Source: JAIYCX01 sp964353175 (GTDB lineage: Bacteria > Bdellovibrionota_C > UBA2361 > SZUA-149 > DAOLCO01). From it: DNA of 64,000 nt. This document shows, piece by piece, positions 17,203 through 26,564 of this stretch (positions are counted from its first letter, which is position 1; each line of letters opens with the position of its first letter). The translations under genes were made by a program, and so were the position numbers. The stretch is taken from positions 1 to 64,000 of the forward strand of contig CAYGUX010000008.1 in NCBI GenBank assembly GCA_964353175.1, read 5' to 3'. A model generated the notes under the pieces. It did no database searches. It was not told the origin of the DNA and saw nothing but the letters and a program-made list of their open reading frames with translations.

Positions 17203-18417
17203 ATGAATATAAGCGCTTTTAATAGATTAAATACAAACTTCCCTAAACTGACCATCTGGTTAGTCCCTCTTCGCTCGATACTTTTACTTGCTGAAATTTT
17301 CATAGTATTTTCTTACAAAGGGATAAACTATAGCTCTGCATTTCTTCTAGCTATACCTATCTCCGTTACCATCATTACCAACTTTTTGATTGCTCGTAGA
17401 TCAAACCAAGCACGAGCAATAGAATTATTACTAACCTTCACAATAGACATCTTCCTACTCTGGCTCATTCTACACAACACAGGGGGTGCATCAAATCCTT
17501 TCAGTATCTTCTTTTTCTTATATTTAGTTCTAGCAAGTCTGCTTTTCACACGTCTCTATGCATGGATAATTGGCACATTAACTATACTGGCCTTTGGAGC
17601 CTTACTTACCTACTCCAACAACCCTCACCACATGCATTCTTCGAACGATTTCAATGATCACCTTTTTGGCATGTGGATTGCCTATGTTGCTATCGGCATA
17701 ATCACCTTAACTTCAATTAGCTATCTCAGTAGAGAGATCGCATACCTACTAAAGTCCAATGAAAAATATAGACAAGATAAATTGAGGCTACAATCTTTGA
17801 CTTCCTTAGCTACAGGGGCAGCTCATGAGCTCGGTACTCCGCTAAACACAATCCAACTTCTCACTGATCTACTGGAACCCAACTCTACAGAAGTCGCCTC
17901 AATCAAAGCGGAACTAATAAAATGTAAAAACATTTTATCCAAGCTACAGTCAAATTCAGGACAAATTAAAGGCGAGGGCCCCTCTTCAATCGTACTTAAA
18001 ACATTTATCTATGAATTACATAGCTCCATTCCTGACAGCCATGAATTCGTTTCTTTGGACATCCCATCAGTTGAGACGAACTTTACTTCCCTTCCTAAGA
18101 CCTTGAGCCAAGCATTACGCAATTTAATCAAAAATGGCATAGAAGCCTCCAGATCCCCAATTCACTTAAAGGCTTTTACTGAAAACGATACCCTCGTTTT
18201 TGAAATTGACGATAATGGACCAGGAATAAGCGCAGAAATTAGAAAACACTTAGGAGAGCCCTTTATAAGCACCAAAGGTGCGGGCCTAGGGATGGGATTG
18301 GGTATATTTGTTAGTAAGATGACGGCGGAAGCCTTAGGCGGGCGATTGGATTTTATAGATAAACCTCTTGGTGGTACTCTTGTTAGAATGGAAATCGCTA
18401 AGGAGTTGAAACTTTAA
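17203..18417 (+). CDS. regB: RegB/PrrB/ActS-type redox sensor histidine kinase
   Basis: A 404-residue membrane kinase with six hydrophobic segments in residues 15-180. The membrane part carries GGASNPF (94-100), which matches the conserved quinone-binding GGxxNPF loop of RegB. The kinase core has the H-box GAAHELGTPLN with His208, N-box NLIKNGIEAS (Asn311), G1 DDNGPGIS and G2 GLGMGLGIF. Cys241 in LIKCKNILSKL lies where RegB has its redox-active cysteine (Cys265 in Rhodobacter capsulatus). RegB senses quinone pool and oxygen state and phosphorylates RegA. The stop TAA is directly followed by the regulator's ATG, so the two are one operon. Confidence 0.9.
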   Translation: MNISAFNRLNTNFPKLTIWLVPLRSILLLAEIFIVFSYKGINYSSAFLLAIPISVTIITNFLIARRSNQARAIELLLTFTIDIFLLWLILHNTGGASNPFSIFFFLYLVLASLLFTRLYAWIIGTLTILAFGALLTYSNNPHHMHSSNDFNDHLFGMWIAYVAIGIITLTSISYLSREIAYLLKSNEKYRQDKLRLQSLTSLATGAAHELGTPLNTIQLLTDLLEPNSTEVASIKAELIKCKNILSKLQSNSGQIKGEGPSSIVLKTFIYELHSSIPDSHEFVSLDIPSVETNFTSLPKTLSQALRNLIKNGIEASRSPIHLKAFTENDTLVFEIDDNGPGISAEIRKHLGEPFISTKGAGLGMGLGIFVSKMTAEALGGRLDFIDKPLGGTLVRMEIAKELKL

Positions 18418-18954
18418 ATGAAGTCAAAAATTGATTTTCTTATTATTGACGACGAGATTACCTTTAGTGAGACATTACAGAAGAGCTTAGCAAAGAGATC
18501 TTACACTGCTCTTTATGCACAGAGCCTAGATCAAGCCTTGGAGCTTTTCTGCTCCAATCAATTTGACAGAATTATACTCGATCAGAAGCTAGCTTATGAA
18601 AGCGGCTTAGAACTTCTTCAACATAAAGATCAAATTAAAAACTCTAAAATAGTAGTCCTTACAGGATATGCAAGCATCTCAAGCACCACATTTGCCTTAA
18701 AGAATGGTGCTTTTAACCTACTGCAAAAACCTGCTAGTCTTGATGAAATCTTAAATGCTTTTAACGACACACCATCAACTAGCCCAGCCCCCTTAGAGAT
18801 TCCCTCTCTCGATATTGTAGAAAAAGAACATATTCAAAGGGTTTTGAATGAACATGGCGGGAATATCAGTAGAACCGCAAAGGCCTTAGGAATGCATAGA
18901 AGAAGCCTGCAAAGGAAAATGCTCAGCAATAATCTTGAACCTTTCAAATCTTAA
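18418..18954 (+). CDS. regA: RegA/PrrA/ActR-type response regulator
   Basis: A 178-residue regulator. The receiver has Asp11, Asp12, the phospho-acceptor Asp55 in RIILDQKL, Thr82 and Lys104 in LLQKPAS. A short proline-containing linker (TPSTSPAPLEIPS) precedes a Fis-type helix-turn-helix: NISRTAKALGMHRRSLQRKM, nearly the pattern of RegA proteins, which in their hosts control respiration, carbon and nitrogen metabolism in response to redox state. It follows the RegB-like kinase without a gap. Targets may include the act operon 6 kb away, but no binding site was identified. Its stop overlaps the 3' end of the convergent gene by 4 bp. Confidence 0.9.
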   Translation: MKSKIDFLIIDDEITFSETLQKSLAKRSYTALYAQSLDQALELFCSNQFDRIILDQKLAYESGLELLQHKDQIKNSKIVVLTGYASISSTTFALKNGAFNLLQKPASLDEILNAFNDTPSTSPAPLEIPSLDIVEKEHIQRVLNEHGGNISRTAKALGMHRRSLQRKMLSNNLEPFKS

Positions 18955-21707
18955 ACTAAAGCATCTTCGGTTTCAGCACTAATTGCGCTAATTTGCCTCA
19001 AAACTCCATTTTCATCTGGGACGAACATACTTGGATTAGTTCTATTAGGGTAAATCTTATTGTCGATATCGATATCGTCCTTGTACTGATTATCCATAAG
19101 GTACTTCAATGTCGGTCCAGGACTTTGTTTATCATTTCCTAATCCCATGACGTCTGAGTAAAAACCCATACCATAAATGTTATCTACATTTGAAAAGCCC
19201 ACCTGCCCATACTCCGAAATACCCACACATATTGGCTTATTGAAGCCCTCTAAACTTCCATCTATTTTCCTAATAAAGTTGGCCGAGTAGCAAGACGCAA
19301 ATACAAGTATATCTGCTTGACTTCGCAATTGGCTGGAAAACTTTTCTGACCTGACTTTCATTAATTCAGAAATCTCATCTGGAGAAAATTTAATACATTG
19401 AGAAGACTCATTTGGTCTCCCTGTTCCATCCAATAGACCATCTGATAAATAAATTCCCTCCTCACTACCATGTCCATCAAAAATAAATGTCATTGGTGGA
19501 GGAGTGTTCTCTAATGAATGCTTAATATCCTCCTTATTCTGCTCCAATTTAGAGATTCTCGCGTCAATACTACCCCTCAAACCCTCCAAGACTTCTCCAA
19601 CAATACCCTTATCCATATCATTCGACCGAAGTACTTCAGATATATGCAACATATTAATAGTACTTGCTTTCGGATAAATGCTAGTTAATTCTTTTAAAAC
19701 AGCTTTCACAATATCTTTGTCTATTCCATGTTTGCTAAGTTCCTTATGAACCATCTCAACAGTAGGACTCCCATCTAAATCAGCTCTTAAAAAATTGAAG
19801 CTACCTTTTGTACCATGTCTTTCAGAAATACTTTCTCGCAACGCTGGCTTCCCAAAACGATACGATTCAGTCTGAGCCCTAGCCGATTGGCTACTCGACA
19901 CTAGCTCACTGCCTGCACTAGACTCAGAATGGGCTGCTAAAATCACATTTCTATTCTCAAAGATTTTTACTGGTCCATACTTTTCTCTTAAGGACCGAAT
20001 TGCATCCAAGGCCTCTAGAACATTTGCAGAGTTAACTTCTTTTTTTGAGTCATATAAATATCTTGCTACCAACAATTTATACTCTTTCATAGAAACATTT
20101 GGATTTTCCCTATCTAAATCAACCTTAGACCAATCTATAAATTTATCCTCTATCTCAAAATATCCTCTAGATTTGGGATCATCCCATAACTTCGCTGTCT
20201 GCAATTCTCCTGGAGCACCCTCTATTTTATATATATCTGTTCTTGTAATTTCCTTAGCATCGGACAACATCCTACGACGGAAGGTTAACAATGAAAGTAC
20301 TGACTCTAAATCTCTATCTTCATATGCAATCAAAGTATCTCGACCTGCAGCTTTTTCACCTGATAAATATAGAGTAATATCTTCTATCCGAGTATTAATA
20401 GAAACTAAAGACATTTTGGCAATAGCTAACTCTTGAGCATTTCCTAAATTCATAAAGCCCTCTAAGTGTTTCACCTCTTCTAAGAGAATTTCAGGATTGC
20501 TCTCAGCAGCTTGCTTCAATAGACTTTCAAGGTAAGGATGGTCACCAAAGCTCTTAATATTTTTTATAAAATGATGGCTATATAGCAAATCAGAAGATAC
20601 CATTTTCCCATTATCATAATGATCTAATACTCCCTTCAAACTCATCATTTTCCCAACGACCTTTCCATCTAAGTCATAGGTAGTTTCCACCGGAGTTTCG
20701 CCAAAACTACTTACCTGCAAGATATTACGTCCATTCCTTAGACTAGTTCCTGAACTCTCTCGGGCTATCTGCTCATCTTGAGCATTAAAAATATCAAGAG
20801 GCAATATTTCGTTGCGGTGGCTAGAAGCCTTAACTTTAGCCCCTGCATCTGTATGTCCTTCATAGGTTACTTGATTTTCTAACGTATTCACATAAAACAA
20901 TTTATCATCTTCTGCATCTTTTAGATGACGTAATAATTTAATCTTATTTTCAACATCAATAATCTCCAGACAGATAGCCTCGTATCTTGTAATCTTTTCC
21001 TTTCCTAGACCTCCAAGGCCTTTATTGGGGTTCTCTAGTCTATGCTTCTTAAATTCCTCTAAAACTATTTTCTCCTCATTTAATAGCCTCTCTTGTTTCT
21101 TAGACAACGTTTCTAAGTTATCAAACGACTTAGTTTCTTCTTTCAAGTGCTCTATTTCCTCTTTCGCCGCTTCAATCTTAGGTTTATACCTAGACTCTAA
21201 GAACTGCCTATTTTCGACTGCTTTTAAAACAAACCTAGGTGATGCAACTATTCGTACCTCCGCTCCCTTCTCATCCTTTCCATTAAGCAATAGATAGCCT
21301 GGATCAATCAGATCACACCTCAATATCTTCACATTGCTGTAATTCTTTCTTACTAGGCTTAAAGAATCGGATATTAAAACGCTAATGGGTTGCAGACTTT
21401 CCAGCGGCTTTCCTCCTAACAAACGAACTTCTTGATGACCATGTTGTTTCATGGTCAAAGATTGAATGAATCCCTTGCCCATTTTATTAACTCGATAGTC
21501 CTTGTCCTCCAGAGGAGGTAGGGTTAATGTAGCCATTTCCATGTCTAGCTTTGGGTTCTCTTTAGGAGTATCCAAATTTTGCTGAAAGGGTTGCTCAGGA
21601 AAACGACAAACATCTTTTTTGGACACAGCATTTGGCTTAGCATCTGTCGATACTTCCTTAGGTGATATAGGTGTATCCTGTTTTTTATCTAGCGCTATTC
21701 CAGACAT
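18951..21707 (-). CDS. 918-residue protein with C-terminal caspase-like (clan CD) domain
   Basis: No family is recognised for the first 730 residues. They start with a low-complexity Lys/Pro/Asp tail without signal peptide, contain a coiled coil (about 170-265, Lys/Glu-rich) and a helical middle. The last 183 residues look like a clan CD cysteine peptidase: a buried strand MTFIFDGHG (His746) and, 60 residues later, ADILVFASCYSANF (Cys806). A hydrophobic strand ending in HG and another ending in SC is the catalytic dyad pattern of caspases, metacaspases, gingipains and legumains. No second domain such as a WD or TPR receptor is seen. The gene is alone on its strand. It may be a regulatory protease or an exported effector; this is inference. 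Confidence 0.6.
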   Translation of the reverse strand: MSGIALDKKQDTPISPKEVSTDAKPNAVSKKDVCRFPEQPFQQNLDTPKENPKLDMEMATLTLPPLEDKDYRVNKMGKGFIQSLTMKQHGHQEVRLLGGKPLESLQPISVLISDSLSLVRKNYSNVKILRCDLIDPGYLLLNGKDEKGAEVRIVASPRFVLKAVENRQFLESRYKPKIEAAKEEIEHLKEETKSFDNLETLSKKQERLLNEEKIVLEEFKKHRLENPNKGLGGLGKEKITRYEAICLEIIDVENKIKLLRHLKDAEDDKLFYVNTLENQVTYEGHTDAGAKVKASSHRNEILPLDIFNAQDEQIARESSGTSLRNGRNILQVSSFGETPVETTYDLDGKVVGKMMSLKGVLDHYDNGKMVSSDLLYSHHFIKNIKSFGDHPYLESLLKQAAESNPEILLEEVKHLEGFMNLGNAQELAIAKMSLVSINTRIEDITLYLSGEKAAGRDTLIAYEDRDLESVLSLLTFRRRMLSDAKEITRTDIYKIEGAPGELQTAKLWDDPKSRGYFEIEDKFIDWSKVDLDRENPNVSMKEYKLLVARYLYDSKKEVNSANVLEALDAIRSLREKYGPVKIFENRNVILAAHSESSAGSELVSSSQSARAQTESYRFGKPALRESISERHGTKGSFNFLRADLDGSPTVEMVHKELSKHGIDKDIVKAVLKELTSIYPKASTINMLHISEVLRSNDMDKGIVGEVLEGLRGSIDARISKLEQNKEDIKHSLENTPPPMTFIFDGHGSEEGIYLSDGLLDGTGRPNESSQCIKFSPDEISELMKVRSEKFSSQLRSQADILVFASCYSANFIRKIDGSLEGFNKPICVGISEYGQVGFSNVDNIYGMGFYSDVMGLGNDKQSPGPTLKYLMDNQYKDDIDIDNKIYPNRTNPSMFVPDENGVLRQISAISAETEDALV

Positions 21708-22068
21708 TCACAATAAGAGAAAAAGTTGATATTACACGTCACTCTATAAGTTCAGATAGAACTCTAAGCCTCAGATGTTATGGTAATTTCTCAAAAAAAT
21801 GTCTCAAAAGCACCTCCCCCTTAAGAGTGGGCTATCACATCAATTTAAGTGAAAGTAATTTCTCCTTTCTTTATTTTCAGAAAAGAGGATTGGATTTGTC
21901 GGGGCAATTCCTTGCGGTTGCCCTCCCTAAGTTACTGTATTGATTCAGTTGATGGGCGACCGCAAGGGATCGCCCCTACAATTTAAATTGCCTGGTAATT
22001 AAGTGATTTAGGCTAAATAGATGTTCCGAACAAAGACACTATCACTTTCTGATAAAATATAAGTACCC
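21708..22068. other. Intergenic stretch with REP-like palindrome
   Basis: No gene is visible. It holds TTAAGAGTGGGCTATC at 21821-21836, related to motifs near the transposase, and the 76-bp palindromic repeat at 21901-21976. Confidence 0.5.
21901..21976. repeat. REP-like imperfect palindrome
   Basis: Arms 21901-21923 and 21954-21976 (23 bp each) are inverted copies with three mismatches; the core is CCTTGCGGT / ACCGCAAGG, flanked by GGGGC and GCCCC. Palindromes of the type GGGGCGA...GCGGTCGCCC are common dispersed repeats in environmental bacterial genomes. It lies between minE and the caspase-like gene and could end transcription from either side. Confidence 0.7.
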
Positions 22069-22374
22069 TTAGGCTCCTGCAGCAGCAGCCTTCTTACCTT
22101 TTGCTTCCTTCTCTAAAGCTCTTAGTTTACCAGTGACTGGGGTATTGATTACCAAAGCTGTTTCGTTATCTGATCTCTTCCACTCTACATCAACATCTTT
22201 AGTCTCAATAGAAAAGTATTTAGAGATTACATCTAAAAGATCCTTTTTAAAAAGTTCCATTTCAGTTGAAGTAAGGCCACTTCGATCCTGAACTAACACC
22301 ATTTGTAATCTGTTCTTTGCCGTTCTATTTGAATGGCTCTTGCCAAATAGTAATGAGGTTAAATTTTTAATCAC
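22069..22374 (-). CDS. minE: Cell division topological specificity factor MinE
   Basis: A 101-residue protein with the MinE pattern: N-terminal amphipathic MIKNLTSLLFG for membrane contact, RLQMVLVQDRSGLTSTEMEL (the MinD-binding strand/helix) and FKKDLLDVISKYFSI leading into the dimerisation domain. The tail is Ala/Lys-rich and longer than usual. MinE stimulates MinD ATPase and drives pole-to-pole oscillation so the MinC inhibitor is lowest at midcell. It is the last gene of minC-minD-minE, 58 bp after minD. Confidence 0.93.
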   Translation of the reverse strand: MIKNLTSLLFGKSHSNRTAKNRLQMVLVQDRSGLTSTEMELFKKDLLDVISKYFSIETKDVDVEWKRSDNETALVINTPVTGKLRALEKEAKGKKAAAAGA

Positions 22375-22432
22375 TTTACTTCTCCCTTTTTAGTAGATCT
22401 TCCAATTCCCTAAGGTTAATTGATACTGTTTA

Positions 22433-23227
22433 TTAAGCTGCTCTCATTCTTCTTCCAAGCTTAGCAAAGAATCCAACATTTAAGTCAGGGTTCTCGATAG
22501 GTACTTCTGCACCCATCAATCGCTCAGCAACTTCTATAAATGCCTGTCCAGCTCTTGATTTTGGATTATATACAACAGGGTCACCGTTATTTGATGAGAC
22601 GACAATATCGTTGTCTCTAAGTACCAACCCGATTTGCTCAATTCCTAGTATATCAATAACATCTTGAGGAGAAAGCATATCTCCGCGCTTAACCATGTCC
22701 TTATCAACTCGATTAATTATCATCTGAGCATCAATACCTTGAGATGAAAGTAATCCTACGACTCTATCAGCATCTCTAATGGCTGACACCTCAGGAGTTG
22801 TAACAACAACAGCCAGATCTGCTCCAGCGCATGAGTTTCTAAACCCTTGCTCGATTCCAGCGGGACTATCTATTAATATAAAATGAAAATCTTGTTTTAA
22901 CTTATTTACAAGATCGGCCATTTCAGCTGGTGTAACTGCGTCCTTATCATCAGTTTGTGAGGCTGGGAGTAGGAACAAGTTATTAGAGCGTTTTGACTTA
23001 ATTAAAGCTTGCTGTGGCTTACAGACGCCTTTTATTACATCAACAAGGTTAAAAACGATCCTATTTTCAAGCCCCATGATTACGTCTAAGTTACGTAGGC
23101 CGATGTCTCCATCAATTACAAGTACTCTCTTACCCTTTTCTGCTAGGGCTGCGCCTAGATTGGCTGTTGTTGTAGTTTTTCCAACACCACCTTTTCCAGA
23201 TGTAATAACGATCGCCTTCCCTGTCAT
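22433..23227 (-). CDS. minD: Septum site-determining ATPase MinD
   Basis: A 264-residue ParA/MinD ATPase. The deviant Walker A TSGKGGVGKTTTTANLG has both lysines (Lys12 and Lys17), followed by VLVIDGDIGLRNLDVIMGLE and FILIDSPAGIEQGF. The C-terminal GFFAKLGRRMRAA is the amphipathic membrane-targeting helix. On ATP binding MinD dimerises on the membrane and recruits MinC to block FtsZ away from midcell. Length and order between minC and minE are canonical. Confidence 0.97.
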   Translation of the reverse strand: MTGKAIVITSGKGGVGKTTTTANLGAALAEKGKRVLVIDGDIGLRNLDVIMGLENRIVFNLVDVIKGVCKPQQALIKSKRSNNLFLLPASQTDDKDAVTPAEMADLVNKLKQDFHFILIDSPAGIEQGFRNSCAGADLAVVVTTPEVSAIRDADRVVGLLSSQGIDAQMIINRVDKDMVKRGDMLSPQDVIDILGIEQIGLVLRDNDIVVSSNNGDPVVYNPKSRAGQAFIEVAERLMGAEVPIENPDLNVGFFAKLGRRMRAA

Positions 23228-23282
23228 CTTGTAATCCCTTTAGTTAAATTATTACTGCCTTAGAACTCTTTATATATATTAA

Positions 23283-24338
23283 TTAATTTCGGCCTCTTTT
23301 TGAAGACGTCCTTGAAGAATAAGGTTCCACTATTATCATACGATTGTCAATACGTGCGATCTCTGGATTCTTACCAACTTCTCCACTTCCTCGACTAACA
23401 ACAGAACCTATTCTCAATTGCATAGGTTGCATCTGTAGAGCGACAATCATTCTATCAAGTGTCTCATCCTCATAGGCCCCTGCATGAGCAGTGCCTCTTA
23501 AACTACCCATAACGATAATATCACCGCCTGCGATTAAATCAGCACCTGGGTTCACATCTCCAATTACGATCAAAGAAAAAGGTGTTTCAATTCTTTGCCC
23601 AGATCGCAATGTACCAAATATAATTCTTGCATTTGCTTCTTCATCAAAAAGAACATCTTCGCCTAAAAACTTAGCGACATGTTCGACATAACCTGATCGG
23701 TTGTAAGAAGCTTCGATATCCGAAGCGAAAGGAGATTTACTTCCTCTCTTTTTAGGAGCTTCATCGAACGACTCTCCTTGGGCTAGCATTTCCACCCTTC
23801 TCAGGAGGTTTTCAACCGCTGGAGACTGATCTTCATTGGATTTCCTAGAATGGCCCTTTGTGGCGCTTAGATAAGATGAATCATACGGATCGTCCAAATC
23901 AAGATCCTCATCATTAAACTTCTCACCGAGGTCTTTAGTGAGTAGCTCAGGGTTTTCTATAAGTTTAGTTTCTACAGCGTTTCTAATTATTTTGCTTAAT
24001 CTTCTTTTTCTCTGAGCAATGCCTATTGAATAGTTTTGTTTAAGGTATGATTCTAATTCTTGGCTTTGTTCTTTAGTAGGTAGTTTTTCTAACCACTCAA
24101 CACTTACTTCTCCGCCTTCAAAAAATCTTTTCTTTCCACCTAAAAAAGCATCGATCTCAGAAATGATACTTTCCCATGGAGCCTTTCCATCTATTCTAAG
24201 AATTAAACCGTCCTCAGTACCCCGCGCTGTGACTACTTGTGAAAGTTCATCCTGCGTAGAGAGGCCATTATTGTTTAATATAGAAGAGCTCTTGTTCACT
24301 ATCTCGGTTCCAACATCACTACCTGTATAGTTACTCAC
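23283..24338 (-). CDS. minC: Septum site-determining protein MinC (FtsZ inhibitor)
   Basis: A 351-residue MinC, longer than the usual 230 because of a low-complexity linker (about residues 140-215, with charged and Ser-rich parts such as KKRGSKSPF). The C-terminal beta-helix is unmistakable: GQRIETPFSLIVIGDVNPGA followed by DLIAGGDIIVMGSLRGTAHAG and, near the end, QLRIGSVVSR, where MinD binds. The N-terminal segment (about 25-120) fits the FtsZ-binding domain only loosely. It is the first gene of the min operon. Confidence 0.92.
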   Translation of the reverse strand: MSNYTGSDVGTEIVNKSSSILNNNGLSTQDELSQVVTARGTEDGLILRIDGKAPWESIISEIDAFLGGKKRFFEGGEVSVEWLEKLPTKEQSQELESYLKQNYSIGIAQRKRRLSKIIRNAVETKLIENPELLTKDLGEKFNDEDLDLDDPYDSSYLSATKGHSRKSNEDQSPAVENLLRRVEMLAQGESFDEAPKKRGSKSPFASDIEASYNRSGYVEHVAKFLGEDVLFDEEANARIIFGTLRSGQRIETPFSLIVIGDVNPGADLIAGGDIIVMGSLRGTAHAGAYEDETLDRMIVALQMQPMQLRIGSVVSRGSGEVGKNPEIARIDNRMIIVEPYSSRTSSKRGRN

Positions 24339-24668
24339 TAGCTTCTCCTACTTAAAAATATACGCTGTAAAATTAAATTAGAACTTAAAAATAAATATTA
24401 AATTTTTTCTTAAATGCAAACTTCAAGTAACTTATAGCAAAAGACTTTAATGCGTCAAATGAATGATTGTATAAAGTAGGGGCAAACCTAAAAAAACTTT
24501 TAATAGTGTTTGTAATGGGACGCGCGCAATCAATTTTTTAACGAGAAGATTTAGCACTGAACCCAGCTACCCTAGAATTTTAGTGCTAAATGGCTTTAAG
24601 TTCCTAGTGGCCTAGCTGGTGGTTTAGCCAATGATCTTTCTCTTTTTAGCTGAGGAGCTTGAATACTT
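24339..24668. other. Intergenic stretch between minC and actF
   Basis: No gene or clear hairpin is visible. It must contain the min promoter, reading leftwards, but I could not pick a convincing -35/-10 pair. No terminator for the act operon could be identified. Confidence 0.4.
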
Positions 24669-25970
24669 CTATTCCTCTACTTGAACGTATAAATCTCCAA
24701 AAGGTATCAGAGGATATTTCTCTAAGTACTTCGCTGTTGAAAATACATAAACCCCAATAAAGCCTATAGCTACTCCGATATCCGTAAATCCAATGGGGAT
24801 AAAATCAGGATAAATGGTAGGGGCAAACAAAAGATACATTAACAACCAAAGGCCAACAGCTGGAATAACAGCAGTTAATGCCAATAGTCCTGGTATTTGT
24901 TTAATATCTCTACTTAGCCCTATCAAGAAGGGGATAATGAAACATAAGCCCAAGATTAACCACCCTAAATCTCTCCATGGGAAGACTCTTAATCGTAGGA
25001 TCATATAAGCGGTTTCTTCTGGCATATTTCCGTACCAAATTGGCAAATAATGTGACCAAAATAGATAAGCCCAAAATATTCCAAAACCAAACATCAACTT
25101 ACCTAAATCATGTAACGTACTTCTTTTAATTGCTAACTGCATTAAAGCAGAGTTTCTTCTGACAAAGTAGAGAACGATACTTGCAAATGCCATTGCTCCA
25201 TAGACGCAAGACATAAAGAAGAATCCACCAAACATAGTAGAGTACCAATGAGGATCAACTGACATTATCAAGTCAAATGCCAAAAGTGACATCGCCAATG
25301 CATACACCATTACGCAAACTGGAGAGAATCTACCCATCCTATGGTAAATTGCATTCAAACCATTCTGAGGATTAATTCCAAGGTCATAAGAAGAATAGGA
25401 ATCTGATTTATACTTTAGTTCCTTATCTTCACTGAGGTCTTTTATTAGTCCACCTCTCAAAGCACCTAGATCCAATGCCCTAGACCCTCTAACCACGATA
25501 TTAATTACATATACCATCAATATCGTTCCAATAATATTTCGTGCGTATAAGAAATTTTTAGTTAACCAAGCCTCCTTCCCATGTATAGGCTCTCTTGCCC
25601 AAAGAAAGAGATCATCTGCACCGAAATAAAGTGCAACTAACACGATAGGTGAATAGGTAAAAAAGATATTAGAAGATTCAAATATTCGTCTGATTGGTCT
25701 AGCCCATTGAGCATTACAGATATGAAATACTGCTGCGAACAAAGATAGGGATGCGCTAATTCCAAAAAAGTATAAAAAGTTTAAGTGTAAAGCCATCCAA
25801 GCATGTTTGCGCCCATCGGCCCCCGACACATAGGCCTGTAAGAATACTAAACACCCTATAGTGACAAATAATAGGAGCAAGAGTTTAACTGAATTAGATA
25901 GTTTAAAACTATCTGCTCTTACAATTTTAGCTATATCCTCTGAACTTAATTTTTCAACTCCGTGAGACAT
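24669..25970 (-). CDS. actF: Alternative complex III subunit ActF (NrfD-like membrane protein)
   Basis: A 433-residue membrane protein with about ten hydrophobic segments, the last of six act genes. Subunit F is a quinol-site protein homologous to NrfD/PsrC and to ActC. Conserved-looking stretches include MSVDPHWYSTMFGGFFFMSC, the typical SVDPHW-STMFG motif of this subunit, and FWSHYLPIWYGNMPEE, which carries charged residues of the proton path. Alternative complex III oxidises quinol and passes electrons to cytochrome c or straight to an oxidase. Family membership is clear from motifs and operon position. Confidence 0.93.
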   Translation of the reverse strand: MSHGVEKLSSEDIAKIVRADSFKLSNSVKLLLLLFVTIGCLVFLQAYVSGADGRKHAWMALHLNFLYFFGISASLSLFAAVFHICNAQWARPIRRIFESSNIFFTYSPIVLVALYFGADDLFLWAREPIHGKEAWLTKNFLYARNIIGTILMVYVINIVVRGSRALDLGALRGGLIKDLSEDKELKYKSDSYSSYDLGINPQNGLNAIYHRMGRFSPVCVMVYALAMSLLAFDLIMSVDPHWYSTMFGGFFFMSCVYGAMAFASIVLYFVRRNSALMQLAIKRSTLHDLGKLMFGFGIFWAYLFWSHYLPIWYGNMPEETAYMILRLRVFPWRDLGWLILGLCFIIPFLIGLSRDIKQIPGLLALTAVIPAVGLWLLMYLLFAPTIYPDFIPIGFTDIGVAIGFIGVYVFSTAKYLEKYPLIPFGDLYVQVEE

Positions 25971-26002
25971 TGTGTCTAGCCTTTATCGATTAAAATATAA
26001 AT

Positions 26003-26554
26003 TTATTTTGCACTTTGAGGTCTGCTAACCCCTTCAACTTCTCGACCTTCTAAAAATCGAAGATAATTTACCACGTCCCATCTTTCTTCTTCCGAAAGCT
26101 TATAACCATATCTTGGCATTCCCCTCACACCCAACATTATTGTTCCGTAAATTCTTCCATCTGTATAGGCATTGAACCTATCTTCTGTTAAATTGGGGGC
26201 GCCAACTAATTTACCAATTTTAGTATTCGACTCTGCAGTTGCTCCGTGACAAGGTAAACATTGAGTATTCCAAAGCCGTTGCCCTCTCCACACACTATGA
26301 GAATCAAATGCAGTCGGATTGACAAGATTCTTTTCCGCTTCTTCCATGGTCATACTAAAAGGCTTATGACCTAGTGGTACTGTCCCTTCTACAGGGGCTC
26401 TTGCAATTTCATTAGATCTTAAACTTTGCTGAGAATACATATCCCTATCCCATGGTAATGCTGAAGCTTGTCCAGCGAAAGCCATGACAATTAGCAATGC
26501 AATTGTTTTCTTTATTCCCTTATATATCATCCTGTTATCTCTATTAGACTTCAT
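26003..26554 (-). CDS. actE: Alternative complex III subunit ActE (mono-heme cytochrome c)
   Basis: About 183 residues from the ATG at 26554, which has GGAG seven bases upstream; a start at 26575 would overlap actD. A signal or anchor helix (TIALLIVMAFAGQASA) precedes the mature chain. One c-type heme site CLPCH binds the heme, and RGMPRYG downstream supplies the probable axial methionine. In alternative complex III this subunit carries electrons outwards from the quinol-oxidising core. It lies between actD and actF on the same strand. Confidence 0.93.
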   Translation of the reverse strand: MKSNRDNRMIYKGIKKTIALLIVMAFAGQASALPWDRDMYSQQSLRSNEIARAPVEGTVPLGHKPFSMTMEEAEKNLVNPTAFDSHSVWRGQRLWNTQCLPCHGATAESNTKIGKLVGAPNLTEDRFNAYTDGRIYGTIMLGVRGMPRYGYKLSEEERWDVVNYLRFLEGREVEGVSRPQSAK

Positions 26555-26564
26555 TTTAGATCTC

